This document shows positions 1 through 23,152 of a stretch of DNA of 64,000 bases, piece by piece. The stretch lies in assembly GCF_011355085.1 (NCBI RefSeq), contig NZ_VXCP01000011.1:1-64000 (forward strand), in the 5' to 3' direction. Position 1 is the first letter of the stretch. The number at the start of each line of letters is the position of its first letter. Source of the DNA: Pseudomonas akapageensis. Its GTDB lineage: Bacteria; Pseudomonadota; Gammaproteobacteria; Pseudomonadales; Pseudomonadaceae. The position numbers were made by a program, and so were the translations under genes. A model generated the notes under the pieces. The model was given only the letters and a program-made list of their open reading frames with translations, was not told the DNA's origin and searched no databases.

Positions 1-3000
1 ATGACTGATCGCCACGGCGTCAGGACGCCAGGCGGCCTGGGTGGCGATGCGCGTCGACACTGGCACGAAATCCGGGAAGCTTTGCTGCACTGCACTCCAC
101 TGGGCCAGTTGCTGACGCGCCTCGGGCTCGTTCAAGTCCAGACGCCCCAGGGTTTGCGCAGTATTGGCAGCCATTTCACTCATCAAGCGGCGCAACTGCG
201 CCAGCAAGCGCTGTACGGCGGCGTCATCGAACGCCCCGCGATCATGGCTGCAGGCCAGCTCCAGGGACTCGCCGAGGTTGACGGTCAGGGCCAACGGGTA
301 GTTGGTCATTTCCAACTGCTCGATGGTGCCGAACTGCAACGCCTGGTCCTGACGCTGACGCAAGGCCTGGTCCACAGGGTAGTTCTCGAACACCACCAGG
401 GTATCGAACTGCGCTTGCCCGCCCTGTCCGGCCCAGCCCTGAATCGCGTACAGCGGCGTGTGCTCGTGCTCGCGCAGGGCCAGGTTGTCCGCCTGCAGGG
501 CGCGTAAATAATCGCCCACGGCCTGTTCGGCGAGCGGCCGCTGAATCACCGGCAAGGTGTTGATGAACAACCCCAGCCAGGACTCGGCACCTTCCAGCTG
601 CGTGGGCCGCCCGGCGACGGTGACGCCGGCGCACACGCTGTCCAGACCGGTATAGCGCTGCAGCAACAGCAACCACGCGCCCTGCACCAGGGTGTTGAGG
701 GTGATGCGCTGCTGCTGGGCGAATTCGCGCAGACGGCGCATTTCGTCTTCGGCCAGGGCCAGCTTGCGCTGAGCGTAACCGCTGTCCTGGCTCTGGATGA
801 CGGCACTGGCCAGCAGGCAGGGTTCGTCCAGTTGAGCCAGGCGCTCGCGCCAGAAGGTTTCACTGACTGCTGCGTCCTGGTCTTGCAGCCAATCAATGTA
901 CTGACGGAAGCCGCCTTTGACCGGTTGCAACGCCAGCGGGTCGGCGTAGTGGCTGAGCACTTCGCCAATAAGCTGAGCGTTGCTCCAACCGTCGAGCAAC
1001 AGGTGGTGACTGGTCCAGATCAACCGGTGACGCTGGGCACTGACGCGCACCAGGCACAGGCGCAGCAAAGGCGCTTGCTGCAAATTGAAACCACGGGCGT
1101 GTTCTTCGCTCGCCAATTGAACCAGCGCCTGGTCATCCACGGCGCGTTCGCGCCAGTCGAGCACTTCCATCGGCACCCGCAGCTGGCGCTGCACCACTTG
1201 CACCGGCACCGCCAGCTCCTGCCAGGCAAAACCGGTACGCAGGATGGCGTGACGCTCCAGCGCGGCCTGCCAGGCAGCGCGGAAACGTTCGACGTCCAGG
1301 CCGTCGATATCGACGCACAACTGGTTGATGTAGGTGCCGGCTTGCGGCGCATACAGTGAATGGAACAATAACCCCTGCTGCATCGGTGACAGTGGGTAGA
1401 TGTCTTCGATCTCGCGCGGCACCAACGCCAGGCCATCGAGTTGCGCCTGGGTCAGTTGCGCCAGGGGGAAATCACTCGGCGTCACACCGCTGGCCGCAGG
1501 GCTCAGGCAGTGATCGAGCAGGCTGTCGAGCTCGCGCTGGTATTCGTCCAGCAACGCTTGCAGCTGAGTGCTGCTGAAACGGGCACTGTCGAAGCGCCAG
1601 CTCAGGCGCAGTTCACCGGCATAGACCTGACCGTTGATTTCCAGGCCCACCAATGCGGGGGTCCCCTTGCCCTGCTCCGGCCCCACCGACTCACTGGCCG
1701 GGCGCAGCAGGTCGTCGGCACCGAAGCTGGTGTCGAACTGGCCCAGGTAGTTGAAGGTGACTTGCGCTGCGGGCAACTGGCCAAGTGGTGACTGGGTTGC
1801 CAGGTAACGCAAGGCGCCGTAACCGACACCCTTGTGCGGCACCTGGCGCAGGGTTTCCTTGGTGGCCTTCAACGCAGTAGCGAGATCACCTTGAGCGCTC
1901 AGGCGTACCGGGTACAGGCTGGTGAACCAGCCGACGGTGCGGGTCAGGTCGAGGCCTGCGAACAGCTCTTCACGGCCGTGACCTTCCAGATCGATCAGCA
2001 CACTGTCCTGGCCGCTCCAGCGGCACAGGGTGCGCGCCAGGGCAGTCAGCAGCAGGTCATCGATACGCGTGCGGTAGGCTGCGTTCGCCTGTTTCAACAG
2101 CTGCGCGGTGCGGGTCTTATCCAGGCTCAGGGTCAGGCTTTCGATGCCCGCACCCGGTGTGCCGTCCTGCGGGAACGGGTCGGCCGGGCCGGCCAACTGC
2201 TGTTGCCAGTACTCCACTTCCGCTTGCAGCACCTCGCCTTGGGCAAAGGCCTGCAGGTGTTCGGCCCAGTGCTTGTAGGCGCTGGTCTTGGCCGGCAAGG
2301 GTTGGCCGGCGTAGGTCCGCTGCAGATCTTCCAGCAGGATACGCCAGGACACACCATCGACCGCCAGGTGATGAACCACCAGCAGCAAACGGGCGCTACC
2401 GTCGCTCACACGGATGTGCACGGCGCGCAGCAACGGCCCCTTGTGCAGATCGAGACTGGCCTGGGCCTCGGCACAGATGGCCGTGACCTCTTCAGCCGTC
2501 GTAGCCTCATGCTCCCACAGCAGCGGTTGCTCACTGATATCGCGATGACTTTGGGTCCAACTGCTCCCCTGCTGCTGCCAGCTCAGGCGCAACGCATCGT
2601 GGTGACTCACCAGCGCTTGCAAGGCGCTGTTCAGCGCGTGGCTGTCCAGCGGTTGGTCAGCCTTGAGCAGCACCGACTGGTTCCAGTGGTGACGCTGGGG
2701 GATCGGTTGCTCGAAGAACCAGGCCTGGATCGGCGTCAACGGCAACTCGCCGCTCACCGGGCCCTGGTCGATGGCCAACTGACCGACGACTGGCTGGGCC
2801 ACACGCGCCAGGGCTTGCAGGGTCTGGTGTTGGAACAGGTCCTTGGGCGTCAGCGCCAGACCGGCCTGGCGCGCGCGGCTGACCACCTGGATCGAGACGA
2901 TGGAGTCACCGCCCAGCTCGAAGAAGTTGTCGTGCAGGCCGACCTGCTCCAGGCCCAGCACCTGTTGCCAGATCGCTGCCAGAGTTTGTTCTTCCAGAGT

Positions 3001-6000
3001 CGTCGGGGCCTGATAGGCCTGGCTTTCCCATACCGGCTCCGGCAGGGCCTTGCGGTCGATTTTGCCATTGGGCGTCAATGGGAAACGCTCCAGCAGCATG
3101 ATCCTGCTCGGCACCATGTAGTCCGGCAGTTGCTGTTTCAGCTCGATCAGCAGCGTTTGAGCCAACACCTCATCAGCCGTCGCGACCACATAACCCACCA
3201 GATGCTTGCCATTGACCAGCACCAGGGCTTCGCTGACGGCGGCATGGGCCAGCAGACAGGCTTCGATTTCACCCAGCTCGATACGGTAGCCGCGCAGTTT
3301 GACCTGCTGGTCGATACGGCCCAGGTATTCCAGTTGCCCGTCATGACGACGGCACACACGATCGCCGGTGCGGTACAGACGACCACCGATGGCCGAGAAC
3401 GGATCGGGGATGAAACGTTCGGCGGTCAGGTCGGCACGCTGGTAATAACCACGCGCAAGGCCTTCACCACCGATGTACAGCTCGCCGATCACGCCGGTTG
3501 GCACCGGGTTGAGATCGGCATCGAGAATATGCGCCTGGCGCGCCCCCACCACATCGCCCAATGGCGCGTAAGGCAGTGCCGAGGCGCGCCCATCGACCTG
3601 CCACAGCAGCGGCGTGATCACGCACTCGGTCGGGCCATAACCGTTGATCAGCTGGCAGCCCAGGGTTTGCTGGAGCAGTGCCAGGGTTTCCGTGGGCACC
3701 GCTTCGCCGCCCAGGGTGCAGAGGCGAACCGCCAGCGCACGGGGTTGACGACGCAGGGCATCGCCCAGTTGCTGGGCATAGGACGGCGGCAAGTCCAGCA
3801 GGCTGACCCGCTCGCTGTCCAGCACCTCCAGCAGACGCTCGATGCCCCACAACGCCTGACCACGAATCACCACCCGTGCCCCGGCGGCCAGCGGCAACAG
3901 CCACTGCTCGGCGGCCGCATCGAAGCCCAGCGACGCGAACAGCAGCATCGCATCGCCGGGGGTCGCCTGGTAAATGTCCTGCATCGCGGCCAGGTGTCCG
4001 GCCAGGGCGCCATGGCTGACGGCCACGGCCTTGGGCTTGCCGGTGGAACCGGAGGTGTAGATCAGGTAGGCCAACTGCTGCGGATGCAGCTCGACAGTGG
4101 GCAGGCTGTTGGTTTCGTACTGCAGGTCCAGACGGTCCAGCAATAATGCCGGGACTCCTGTCGGCAGGCTCGCCTCGGTGGCCGACTCGCCCAGCACCCG
4201 CTGCAATCCGCCTTCATGGACCATGACTGCCAGGCGCTCGGCAGGCAATTCAGGGTCCAGCGGCACATAGGCACCTCCGGCCTTGAGCACTGCCAGCAAG
4301 GCGATCAACAACTGCGGCGTGCGCTGCAACAACACGCCTACAGGTTGTTCCGCTTGCAGGCCATCGCGCAGCAAGCGGTGGGCCAGTTGATTGCTGCGAA
4401 CGTCCAGCTCGGCAAAGCTCATGTGCAGACGCTCACCCTGCTCGTCCCACACCAGCGCCACCGCATCCGGACGCTCGGCCGCTTGTTGCGCGATGCGCTG
4501 ATGGATCGGCAGTGCATGGACGTAACGGTTGTCGACTGCAATGGACTGGCGCTCGGCCGGCAGTTGCAGGTCCAGCATCGCCAGCGGTGCACGGGGTTGG
4601 GCCTGCAGTTGCTCGAGCAGGCGTTCGAAGCGCTCACCCAGGCGCGCAATGCTGCTGGCCTCGAACAGTTCGACGGCATAGGTAAAGCTCAGCTGCAACG
4701 AGCCATCCGCCGCCTCGAGGCTGTCCAGAATCAGTTCGAATTGTGCATTGCCCTGACTGTTGGGCAGTACTTCGGCGCTCAGCCCCGGTAGCTGCCCGAG
4801 CCCACGGGAGGATTCGCGCTGGTGGTTGAACATCACCTGGAACAGCGGTGTGCGGCTGAGGCTGCGCTCCGGTTGCAGCACCTCCACCAGACGTTCGAAC
4901 GGCAGGTCCTGATTGGCCTGGGCCTCGAGGCTGCGGGCAGTGACTTGTTGCAGCAATTGCTCAAAATCTTCGCTGCCATCGACTTCGATGCGCAGCACCT
5001 GGGTATTCACGAAGAAACCGATCAGGCTTTCGATCTCCAGCCGATTACGGTTGGCTTGAGGGATGCCGATGCGCAGGTCACGCTGGCCACTGTGCCGGTA
5101 AAGCAACCAGGCGTAGGCCGCCAGCAGCACCTGGAACACCGACGCCCCACGTTGCCCGGCCAACTCGCGCAGGCGTGCGCTGAAAGCGGGCGGCAAGGTC
5201 AATACATGCCTGGCACCGCGCAAGCTCGGCATTGCCGGGCGCGGATGGTCCAGGGGCAACTCCAGCAGCGGTTGCTCGCCGCCCAGCATCCCGCGCCAGT
5301 ACGCCAGTTGCTCGGCGAGTTGCGGGCCGTCCAGCCACTGCTGCTGCCACAAGGCGTAGTCGGCATACTGCAAGGTCAGCGCAGGCAATTGCGCGGCGCG
5401 GTTATCGATGGCGGCGCGGTACAGTTCGGCGAATTCGTCGATCAGAATGCTCATCGACCCACCGTCGGTGACGATGTGATGCAAGGTCACCAGCAACACC
5501 CAACGGTCGACCGCCAGTTCCAACAGCGTGACACGCAACAGTGGGCCGCTGACAAGGTCGAACGGACGCAGGGCTTCGCGGCGCGCTTCTTCCAGTGCTG
5601 CGGCGAGCGAGTGACCGTGCAGCGATACCTGAGTGATGGACAGCGGCGCGGCGGGCTCGATCACTTGCTCTGGCTGGCCATCTGCATTCTGGACGAAACG
5701 CGTGCGCAGGCTTTCATGGCGCGCGACCAACGCGTCGAACGCCTGTTGCAGGGCGCGGTGATCCAGCTCGCCCTGCAGTTGCAGCGCGGCCGGAATGTTG
5801 TAGGCGGAGCTGGAAGGCTCCAACTGCGCGAGGAACCACAGGCGCTGTTGCGCCGCCGACAACGGCAATACCTGTGGCCGAGACTCGGCGCGCAAAGGAG
5901 CCAACGCGGCAACCTGCGCCGGCAACTGCGCCACGGCCATGGCGAAGCCCGACAGGTCAGCGGCTTCGAACAAGCTGCGCAACGGCACTTCGATATTCAG

Positions 6001-9000
6001 CTGCTGACGAATACGGCTGATCACCTGGGTTGCCAGCAACGAATGACCGCCCAGTTCGAAGAAGTTATCGTCCAGCCCTACCCGTGGGGCGCCCAGCACC
6101 TGCGCCCAGATCGAGGCCAGGCTGATCGCCGGCTCGTTCTCGGCAGCGCGCCATACCCGGGTCTGCCAGGTCGGTTCGGGCAAGGCCAGGCGGTCGATTT
6201 TGCCATTGGGCGTCAACGGCAGTTGGGCCAGCACAACGATCTGCGCCGGCACCATGTACTCGGGCAGGCTGCGGCGCAGTTCGGCCTTCAGGGTTTCGGC
6301 CAGCGTGTCGCTGTCGGTCGCCGCCACGTAACCGACCAGGCGCGTGCCACCGGCCGCTTCGCGGGCCAGCACCACGGCCGCGCGAACTTCGGCGTTGGCC
6401 AACAGTTGCGCTTCGATTTCACCCAGCTCGATACGGAAACCACGCACCTTGACCTGATGGTCGATCCGCCCGAGGTACTCCAGGGCGCCGTCGCGACGCC
6501 AGCGCACCAGGTCGCCGGTGCGGTACAAACGCGCACCCGACTCACCGAAGGGGTCCGGCACGAAACGCTCGGCGGTCAGGTCCGGGCGCTGATGGTAACC
6601 CCGGGCCAGGCCCGTGCCACCGATGTAGAGTTCGCCGGTGATGCCGACCGCGACCGGCTCAAGGCGGGCATCGAGCACATGGGTCGAGGTCGCGGCGATA
6701 GGCCGACCAATGGGCTGGTTTGCCGCGCTGACGGCGCTCATCGCCTGCGCAGTGGACCAGATCGTGGTTTCAGTCGGGCCGTACAGGTTCCACAACCGGG
6801 CACCGTTGCTGCCCAGCGCTTCGGCAAGATCGCGCGGCAAGGCTTCACCGCCGCAGATCAGCGTGTGGCGCAACGTCGGCTGCCAGCCGCTCTCCAGCAG
6901 GATACGCCAGGTGGCCGGGGTCGCCTGCATGACATCGGCCTTTTCCAGGCCGGCTTGCAGCGCCAGGCCGTCACGGGCCTGCTCGGCACTGGCCAGCAAT
7001 ACGCAGGCACCGCGGGTCAGTGGCAGGTACAGCTCCAGCGCGGCAATGTCGAACGACAACGAGGTCACGGCCAGCCAGGACTGGCCGGCAGCGATACCCG
7101 GCGCCTCGGCCATCGACTGCAGGAAGTTGCTCAGCGCGCCATGGCGGACCATCACGCCCTTGGGCTTGCCGGTGGAGCCCGAGGTGTAGATCACGTAAGC
7201 CAACTGCTGCGCGTCTACCGCGATGTTCGGAGCGGTGCTGGCCTCGGCGCCAAGGTCGAGGGTATCCAGGCACAGGGCCTGGATATTCGCTGCCAGGTTC
7301 AGGCGTTCGGCAACCCCGGTGCTGGTGAGCAGCAGTTCCAGGCCCGAGTCCTCGATCATGTACGCCAGTCGGCCAGCCGGGAATTCGGGGTCCAGCGGCA
7401 CATAAGCGCCACCGGCCTTGAGTACGGCAAGCAACGCCACCAGCAGGTTTGGCGAGCGCTCCAGCGAGACGCCAACCCGAGCGTCGGCACCGACGCCCAA
7501 TGCCAGCAGTCGATGAGCGAGACGATTGGCCCGTTGTTCCAGTTCGGCGTAGCTCAGGGTTTCGCCATTGGCCACCAGTGCCGGTGCGTCACCGCAACGG
7601 GCGGTGCAGGTTTCGATCAGGCGGTGGACCGGCGTCAGCTCAGGGAAAGCCCGGGTGTTGTTGGCCATGGCCAGCAGACCGCGCCGCTCCTCGTCATCGA
7701 GCAACGGCACGGCGTCCAGGGCCATGTCCGACACCTGCGGCAGCACCTGCAGCAAGCGCAGGAAATGCCGGCCGATCTGCTGGATGCTGACGGCGTCGAA
7801 CAGATCCGTGGCGTAGCCGAAGGTCAGGCGCAGGACGCCTGCGCTGTCTTCTTCACTGTCCAGGTTGAGGTCGAATTGCGCGTTGCGGCTTTCGCGCTCG
7901 AACGGCTCGACACGCAGCCCGGGCAGTTGGGCCAGGGCATCGAGGTCGCGACGTTGATGGTTGAACATCACCTGGAACAGCGGGTTGTGGCTCAGGCTGC
8001 GCTCCGGTTGCAGGGCTTCGACCAGTTGTTCGAAAGGCAGGTCCTGATGGGCCTGCGCGCCAAGGGCCGCTTGCTTGACCTGATCGAGCAGGTGGGCGAA
8101 ACCCATGTCGCCCGCCACTTCGCTGCGCAGCACCTGGGTGTTGACGAAGAAACCGATCAGCCCTTCGCACTCCAGACGCTGACGGTTGGCGATGGGCACG
8201 CCGATGCGCAGGTCACGCTGGCCGCTGTAGCGATACAACAGCACCTGGAAGGCACCGAGCAGCACCTGGAACAGTGTGCAGCCCTGGCGCTGGGCAAACT
8301 GGCGAAGCTCGTCGCTGACAGGGGCCGGCACAACTAGCCCGTACTTGCTGCCACGGTAATCGCGCAGAGCCGGGCGCGGGTGGTCGGCGGGCAGTTCCAG
8401 CACCGGCTGGCGCTCACCCAGTTGTTGCCGCCAGTAAGCCAGCTGGCGGTCCTGTTCGCCCGCTTCCAGCCAGCTGCGCTGCCACAATGCGTAGTCGCGG
8501 TACTGGATCGGCAAGGGTGCGAACGCAGGCTCGCCGCCCGCGCTGAACGCTGCGTAGGCTTTGGCGAATTCTTCGATCAGTACCTTCATCGACCAACCGT
8601 CGGCGATGATGTGGTGCAGGGTTACCAGCAGCACATGCTCATCATCGGCCAGACGCAGCAAGCCGACCCGCAGCAAGGCGTCGTGTTGCAGGTCGAAGGG
8701 GATCTGCGCTTCGGCGGTGGCCGCGTCACGGGCTGCACTTTCGCGCTGCTGTGCGGGCAGATCGCGCAGGTCCTGTTCGCGGATGTCCAGCGTTTGCGCA
8801 GGGAGTACCGTCAGTTGCGGTTGATCATCGGCACTCCGCTGAATACGGCTGCGCAGGGTTTCGTGACGGGCGACGATCAGCGCGAACGCACGTTGCAGCG
8901 CGGCGCGATCCAGTGCGCCGGTCAGGCGCAGGGAGCCGGCGATGTTGTAGGCGCTGCTCTCGGGCATCAATTGCGCGAGGAACCACAGGCGCTGCTGCGA

Positions 9001-9168
9001 GTAGGACAACACTGCGCTCTGTGCACCGATCCCGGCAGGGATCGGCAGCAGGTTGAGGTTGAGGTTGAGGTTCTGTTCACCCAAACGCTGGAAGAATACG
9101 CGACGTTTCTCGCCGGGCAGCGCCATGAAGCGCTGTGCCAGTTCTAGCGCGACAGTCTGGTCAAGCAT
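1..9168 (-). CDS. Non-ribosomal peptide synthetase 2, 3' part outside window
   Basis: Translating the minus strand from the ATG at 9168, two bases after the stop of the upstream NRPS, gives an open frame for 3,056 codons to the window edge. Domain order with approximate residues of landmark motifs is: C (HHIIADG, ~186), A (YTSGSTGKPKG, ~668), T (~1041), C (HHIVTDG, ~1233), A (~1709), T (LGGDS, ~2089), E (HHLAVDG ~2268, later GWFTSLYP), C of the type that follows an epimerase (HHLLLDG ~2723), then the start of a third A domain. Read against GrsA, the first pocket is D-I-L-Q-I-G-L-I-W, the glycine pattern; the second is D-A-E-D-T-G-G-I-T, whose Glu and Asp suggest a basic residue that is then epimerised. 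The chain-release domain must lie beyond position 1. Tight spacing to the previous gene implies one operon. The siderophore assignment is inferred from the neighbours. Confidence 0.93.
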   Translation of the reverse strand, partial: MLDQTVALELAQRFMALPGEKRRVFFQRLGEQNLNLNLNLLPIPAGIGAQSAVLSYSQQRLWFLAQLMPESSAYNIAGSLRLTGALDRAALQRAFALIVARHETLRSRIQRSADDQPQLTVLPAQTLDIREQDLRDLPAQQRESAARDAATAEAQIPFDLQHDALLRVGLLRLADDEHVLLVTLHHIIADGWSMKVLIEEFAKAYAAFSAGGEPAFAPLPIQYRDYALWQRSWLEAGEQDRQLAYWRQQLGERQPVLELPADHPRPALRDYRGSKYGLVVPAPVSDELRQFAQRQGCTLFQVLLGAFQVLLYRYSGQRDLRIGVPIANRQRLECEGLIGFFVNTQVLRSEVAGDMGFAHLLDQVKQAALGAQAHQDLPFEQLVEALQPERSLSHNPLFQVMFNHQRRDLDALAQLPGLRVEPFERESRNAQFDLNLDSEEDSAGVLRLTFGYATDLFDAVSIQQIGRHFLRLLQVLPQVSDMALDAVPLLDDEERRGLLAMANNTRAFPELTPVHRLIETCTARCGDAPALVANGETLSYAELEQRANRLAHRLLALGVGADARVGVSLERSPNLLVALLAVLKAGGAYVPLDPEFPAGRLAYMIEDSGLELLLTSTGVAERLNLAANIQALCLDTLDLGAEASTAPNIAVDAQQLAYVIYTSGSTGKPKGVMVRHGALSNFLQSMAEAPGIAAGQSWLAVTSLSFDIAALELYLPLTRGACVLLASAEQARDGLALQAGLEKADVMQATPATWRILLESGWQPTLRHTLICGGEALPRDLAEALGSNGARLWNLYGPTETTIWSTAQAMSAVSAANQPIGRPIAATSTHVLDARLEPVAVGITGELYIGGTGLARGYHQRPDLTAERFVPDPFGESGARLYRTGDLVRWRRDGALEYLGRIDHQVKVRGFRIELGEIEAQLLANAEVRAAVVLAREAAGGTRLVGYVAATDSDTLAETLKAELRRSLPEYMVPAQIVVLAQLPLTPNGKIDRLALPEPTWQTRVWRAAENEPAISLASIWAQVLGAPRVGLDDNFFELGGHSLLATQVISRIRQQLNIEVPLRSLFEAADLSGFAMAVAQLPAQVAALAPLRAESRPQVLPLSAAQQRLWFLAQLEPSSSAYNIPAALQLQGELDHRALQQAFDALVARHESLRTRFVQNADGQPEQVIEPAAPLSITQVSLHGHSLAAALEEARREALRPFDLVSGPLLRVTLLELAVDRWVLLVTLHHIVTDGGSMSILIDEFAELYRAAIDNRAAQLPALTLQYADYALWQQQWLDGPQLAEQLAYWRGMLGGEQPLLELPLDHPRPAMPSLRGARHVLTLPPAFSARLRELAGQRGASVFQVLLAAYAWLLYRHSGQRDLRIGIPQANRNRLEIESLIGFFVNTQVLRIEVDGSEDFEQLLQQVTARSLEAQANQDLPFERLVEVLQPERSLSRTPLFQVMFNHQRESSRGLGQLPGLSAEVLPNSQGNAQFELILDSLEAADGSLQLSFTYAVELFEASSIARLGERFERLLEQLQAQPRAPLAMLDLQLPAERQSIAVDNRYVHALPIHQRIAQQAAERPDAVALVWDEQGERLHMSFAELDVRSNQLAHRLLRDGLQAEQPVGVLLQRTPQLLIALLAVLKAGGAYVPLDPELPAERLAVMVHEGGLQRVLGESATEASLPTGVPALLLDRLDLQYETNSLPTVELHPQQLAYLIYTSGSTGKPKAVAVSHGALAGHLAAMQDIYQATPGDAMLLFASLGFDAAAEQWLLPLAAGARVVIRGQALWGIERLLEVLDSERVSLLDLPPSYAQQLGDALRRQPRALAVRLCTLGGEAVPTETLALLQQTLGCQLINGYGPTECVITPLLWQVDGRASALPYAPLGDVVGARQAHILDADLNPVPTGVIGELYIGGEGLARGYYQRADLTAERFIPDPFSAIGGRLYRTGDRVCRRHDGQLEYLGRIDQQVKLRGYRIELGEIEACLLAHAAVSEALVLVNGKHLVGYVVATADEVLAQTLLIELKQQLPDYMVPSRIMLLERFPLTPNGKIDRKALPEPVWESQAYQAPTTLEEQTLAAIWQQVLGLEQVGLHDNFFELGGDSIVSIQVVSRARQAGLALTPKDLFQHQTLQALARVAQPVVGQLAIDQGPVSGELPLTPIQAWFFEQPIPQRHHWNQSVLLKADQPLDSHALNSALQALVSHHDALRLSWQQQGSSWTQSHRDISEQPLLWEHEATTAEEVTAICAEAQASLDLHKGPLLRAVHIRVSDGSARLLLVVHHLAVDGVSWRILLEDLQRTYAGQPLPAKTSAYKHWAEHLQAFAQGEVLQAEVEYWQQQLAGPADPFPQDGTPGAGIESLTLSLDKTRTAQLLKQANAAYRTRIDDLLLTALARTLCRWSGQDSVLIDLEGHGREELFAGLDLTRTVGWFTSLYPVRLSAQGDLATALKATKETLRQVPHKGVGYGALRYLATQSPLGQLPAAQVTFNYLGQFDTSFGADDLLRPASESVGPEQGKGTPALVGLEINGQVYAGELRLSWRFDSARFSSTQLQALLDEYQRELDSLLDHCLSPAASGVTPSDFPLAQLTQAQLDGLALVPREIEDIYPLSPMQQGLLFHSLYAPQAGTYINQLCVDIDGLDVERFRAAWQAALERHAILRTGFAWQELAVPVQVVQRQLRVPMEVLDWRERAVDDQALVQLASEEHARGFNLQQAPLLRLCLVRVSAQRHRLIWTSHHLLLDGWSNAQLIGEVLSHYADPLALQPVKGGFRQYIDWLQDQDAAVSETFWRERLAQLDEPCLLASAVIQSQDSGYAQRKLALAEDEMRRLREFAQQQRITLNTLVQGAWLLLLQRYTGLDSVCAGVTVAGRPTQLEGAESWLGLFINTLPVIQRPLAEQAVGDYLRALQADNLALREHEHTPLYAIQGWAGQGGQAQFDTLVVFENYPVDQALRQRQDQALQFGTIEQLEMTNYPLALTVNLGESLELACSHDRGAFDDAAVQRLLAQLRRLMSEMAANTAQTLGRLDLNEPEARQQLAQWSAVQQSFPDFVPVSTRIATQAAWRPDAVAISH

Positions 9169-9170
9169 GT

Positions 9171-22037
<12,867 letters not shown>

Positions 22038-22121
22038 TACATCACTCACTTGGAAATAGATTAAAAGCAGCGCCCGTTCGGGCGGCTGCATAACGCGAAG
22101 TCGTCTTCGGGAATCCAGCGC

Positions 22122-23111
22122 TCAATCGGCGCTGTGTCCCTGAGCCATGGCCACCACCACCTTGCGCGGCCCCTCGAACGGATGGCGGGCGTGGGCGGTC
22201 AGCATGTTGTCGAGCATGAGGATGTCGCCGTTCTGCCAGGGGAAGCTGATCTCCTGCTCGGCGAGCACGCCGCGCACTTCGTCGAGCAGGCTGTCCTCGA
22301 TGGGCGAACCGTCGGCGTAGTACACGTTGCGTGGCAGGTCCTCGGGGTCGACCACCTCCAACAACGAGGCGCGTACCTCCGCCGGCAGGTTGGAGACATG
22401 GAACAGGTGCGCCTGGTTGAACCAGACGTTGTCGCCGGTGCGCGGATGCACCGCGGTCACCTGGCAGACCTGGCTGGTGCGCAACTCGCCGTCATCCTTC
22501 CACTCGCAGGTCACGCCATGGGCGCGGCAATAGCGCTCGACATGGGCCTTGTCGGCGCTGCCGAAAACGTCTTCCCAGGCCACATCCAGGCCGTTGCCGA
22601 AGTTGCGCACATAACGCAGGCCGCGGCTGACCAGCTGCTCGCGCAGGCGCGGATCGATGCGCCGGTAGACTTCGCGGCTGTCGGCAATCGGCGTGGCGCC
22701 GCCGACGGTCGCGGCCTGGGCGCAGTAGAACCAGATGCGCATCGGCCACTCGCGGGTGTAGGCCTGCTCATTGTGCAAGGGGATGTGTTGGTGCCTGGGG
22801 TATTCGGTGGAGGTGTAGATTCCGCTCGACACCTTGCTGCGCGGCGTGGAGCCGAATTCGTAACTGAGCAGCGGATGCCCGAACGCCGCCGCGAACCCCT
22901 GGAATTCCTCGATGCCATTGACTTCGAAACCGCGAAACAGCAAACCGCCGGCCTGCTCCAGGCGCGCGCCGGCCACTTCGCCGAGGGCCGCGAAGTTGGC
23001 CATCAGCGGTGTCCCCTCCTGCTGCGGGGTGATCAATAGCGGCAGGCTCTGGCCGGGAATCAATTCCTGGACGTTGACGCCCCAATCGGTGCAACCCATA
23101 CGCTCGTGCAT
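22122..23111 (-). CDS. SyrP/TauD-type Fe(II)/2-oxoglutarate dioxygenase, probable Asp beta-hydroxylase
   Basis: A 329-residue TauD/TfdA-fold protein. The metal triad is visible as H-x-E in PLHNEQAY and the distal His in TAHARHPF, followed by the 2-oxoglutarate-binding Arg in GPRKVV. Stand-alone members beside NRPS genes (SyrP, and the Asp hydroxylases of siderophore clusters) hydroxylate carrier-bound Asp at the beta carbon. The next gene holds an A domain with an Asp-type pocket, which makes beta-hydroxyaspartate, a bidentate Fe(III) ligand, the likely product. The start at 23111 has AAGAGGA eight bases upstream. An alternative ATG at 23156 would overlap the thioesterase stop as ATGA and add 15 residues. 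The substrate is inferred; beta-hydroxylation of another carrier-bound residue is possible. I saw no extra C-like interface domain in the Asp module. Confidence 0.85.
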   Translation of the reverse strand: MHERMGCTDWGVNVQELIPGQSLPLLITPQQEGTPLMANFAALGEVAGARLEQAGGLLFRGFEVNGIEEFQGFAAAFGHPLLSYEFGSTPRSKVSSGIYTSTEYPRHQHIPLHNEQAYTREWPMRIWFYCAQAATVGGATPIADSREVYRRIDPRLREQLVSRGLRYVRNFGNGLDVAWEDVFGSADKAHVERYCRAHGVTCEWKDDGELRTSQVCQVTAVHPRTGDNVWFNQAHLFHVSNLPAEVRASLLEVVDPEDLPRNVYYADGSPIEDSLLDEVRGVLAEQEISFPWQNGDILMLDNMLTAHARHPFEGPRKVVVAMAQGHSAD

Positions 23112-23152
23112 CTGTGTAATCCTCTTGAAAGCCGTCTCGGCGGCCTGCTGAT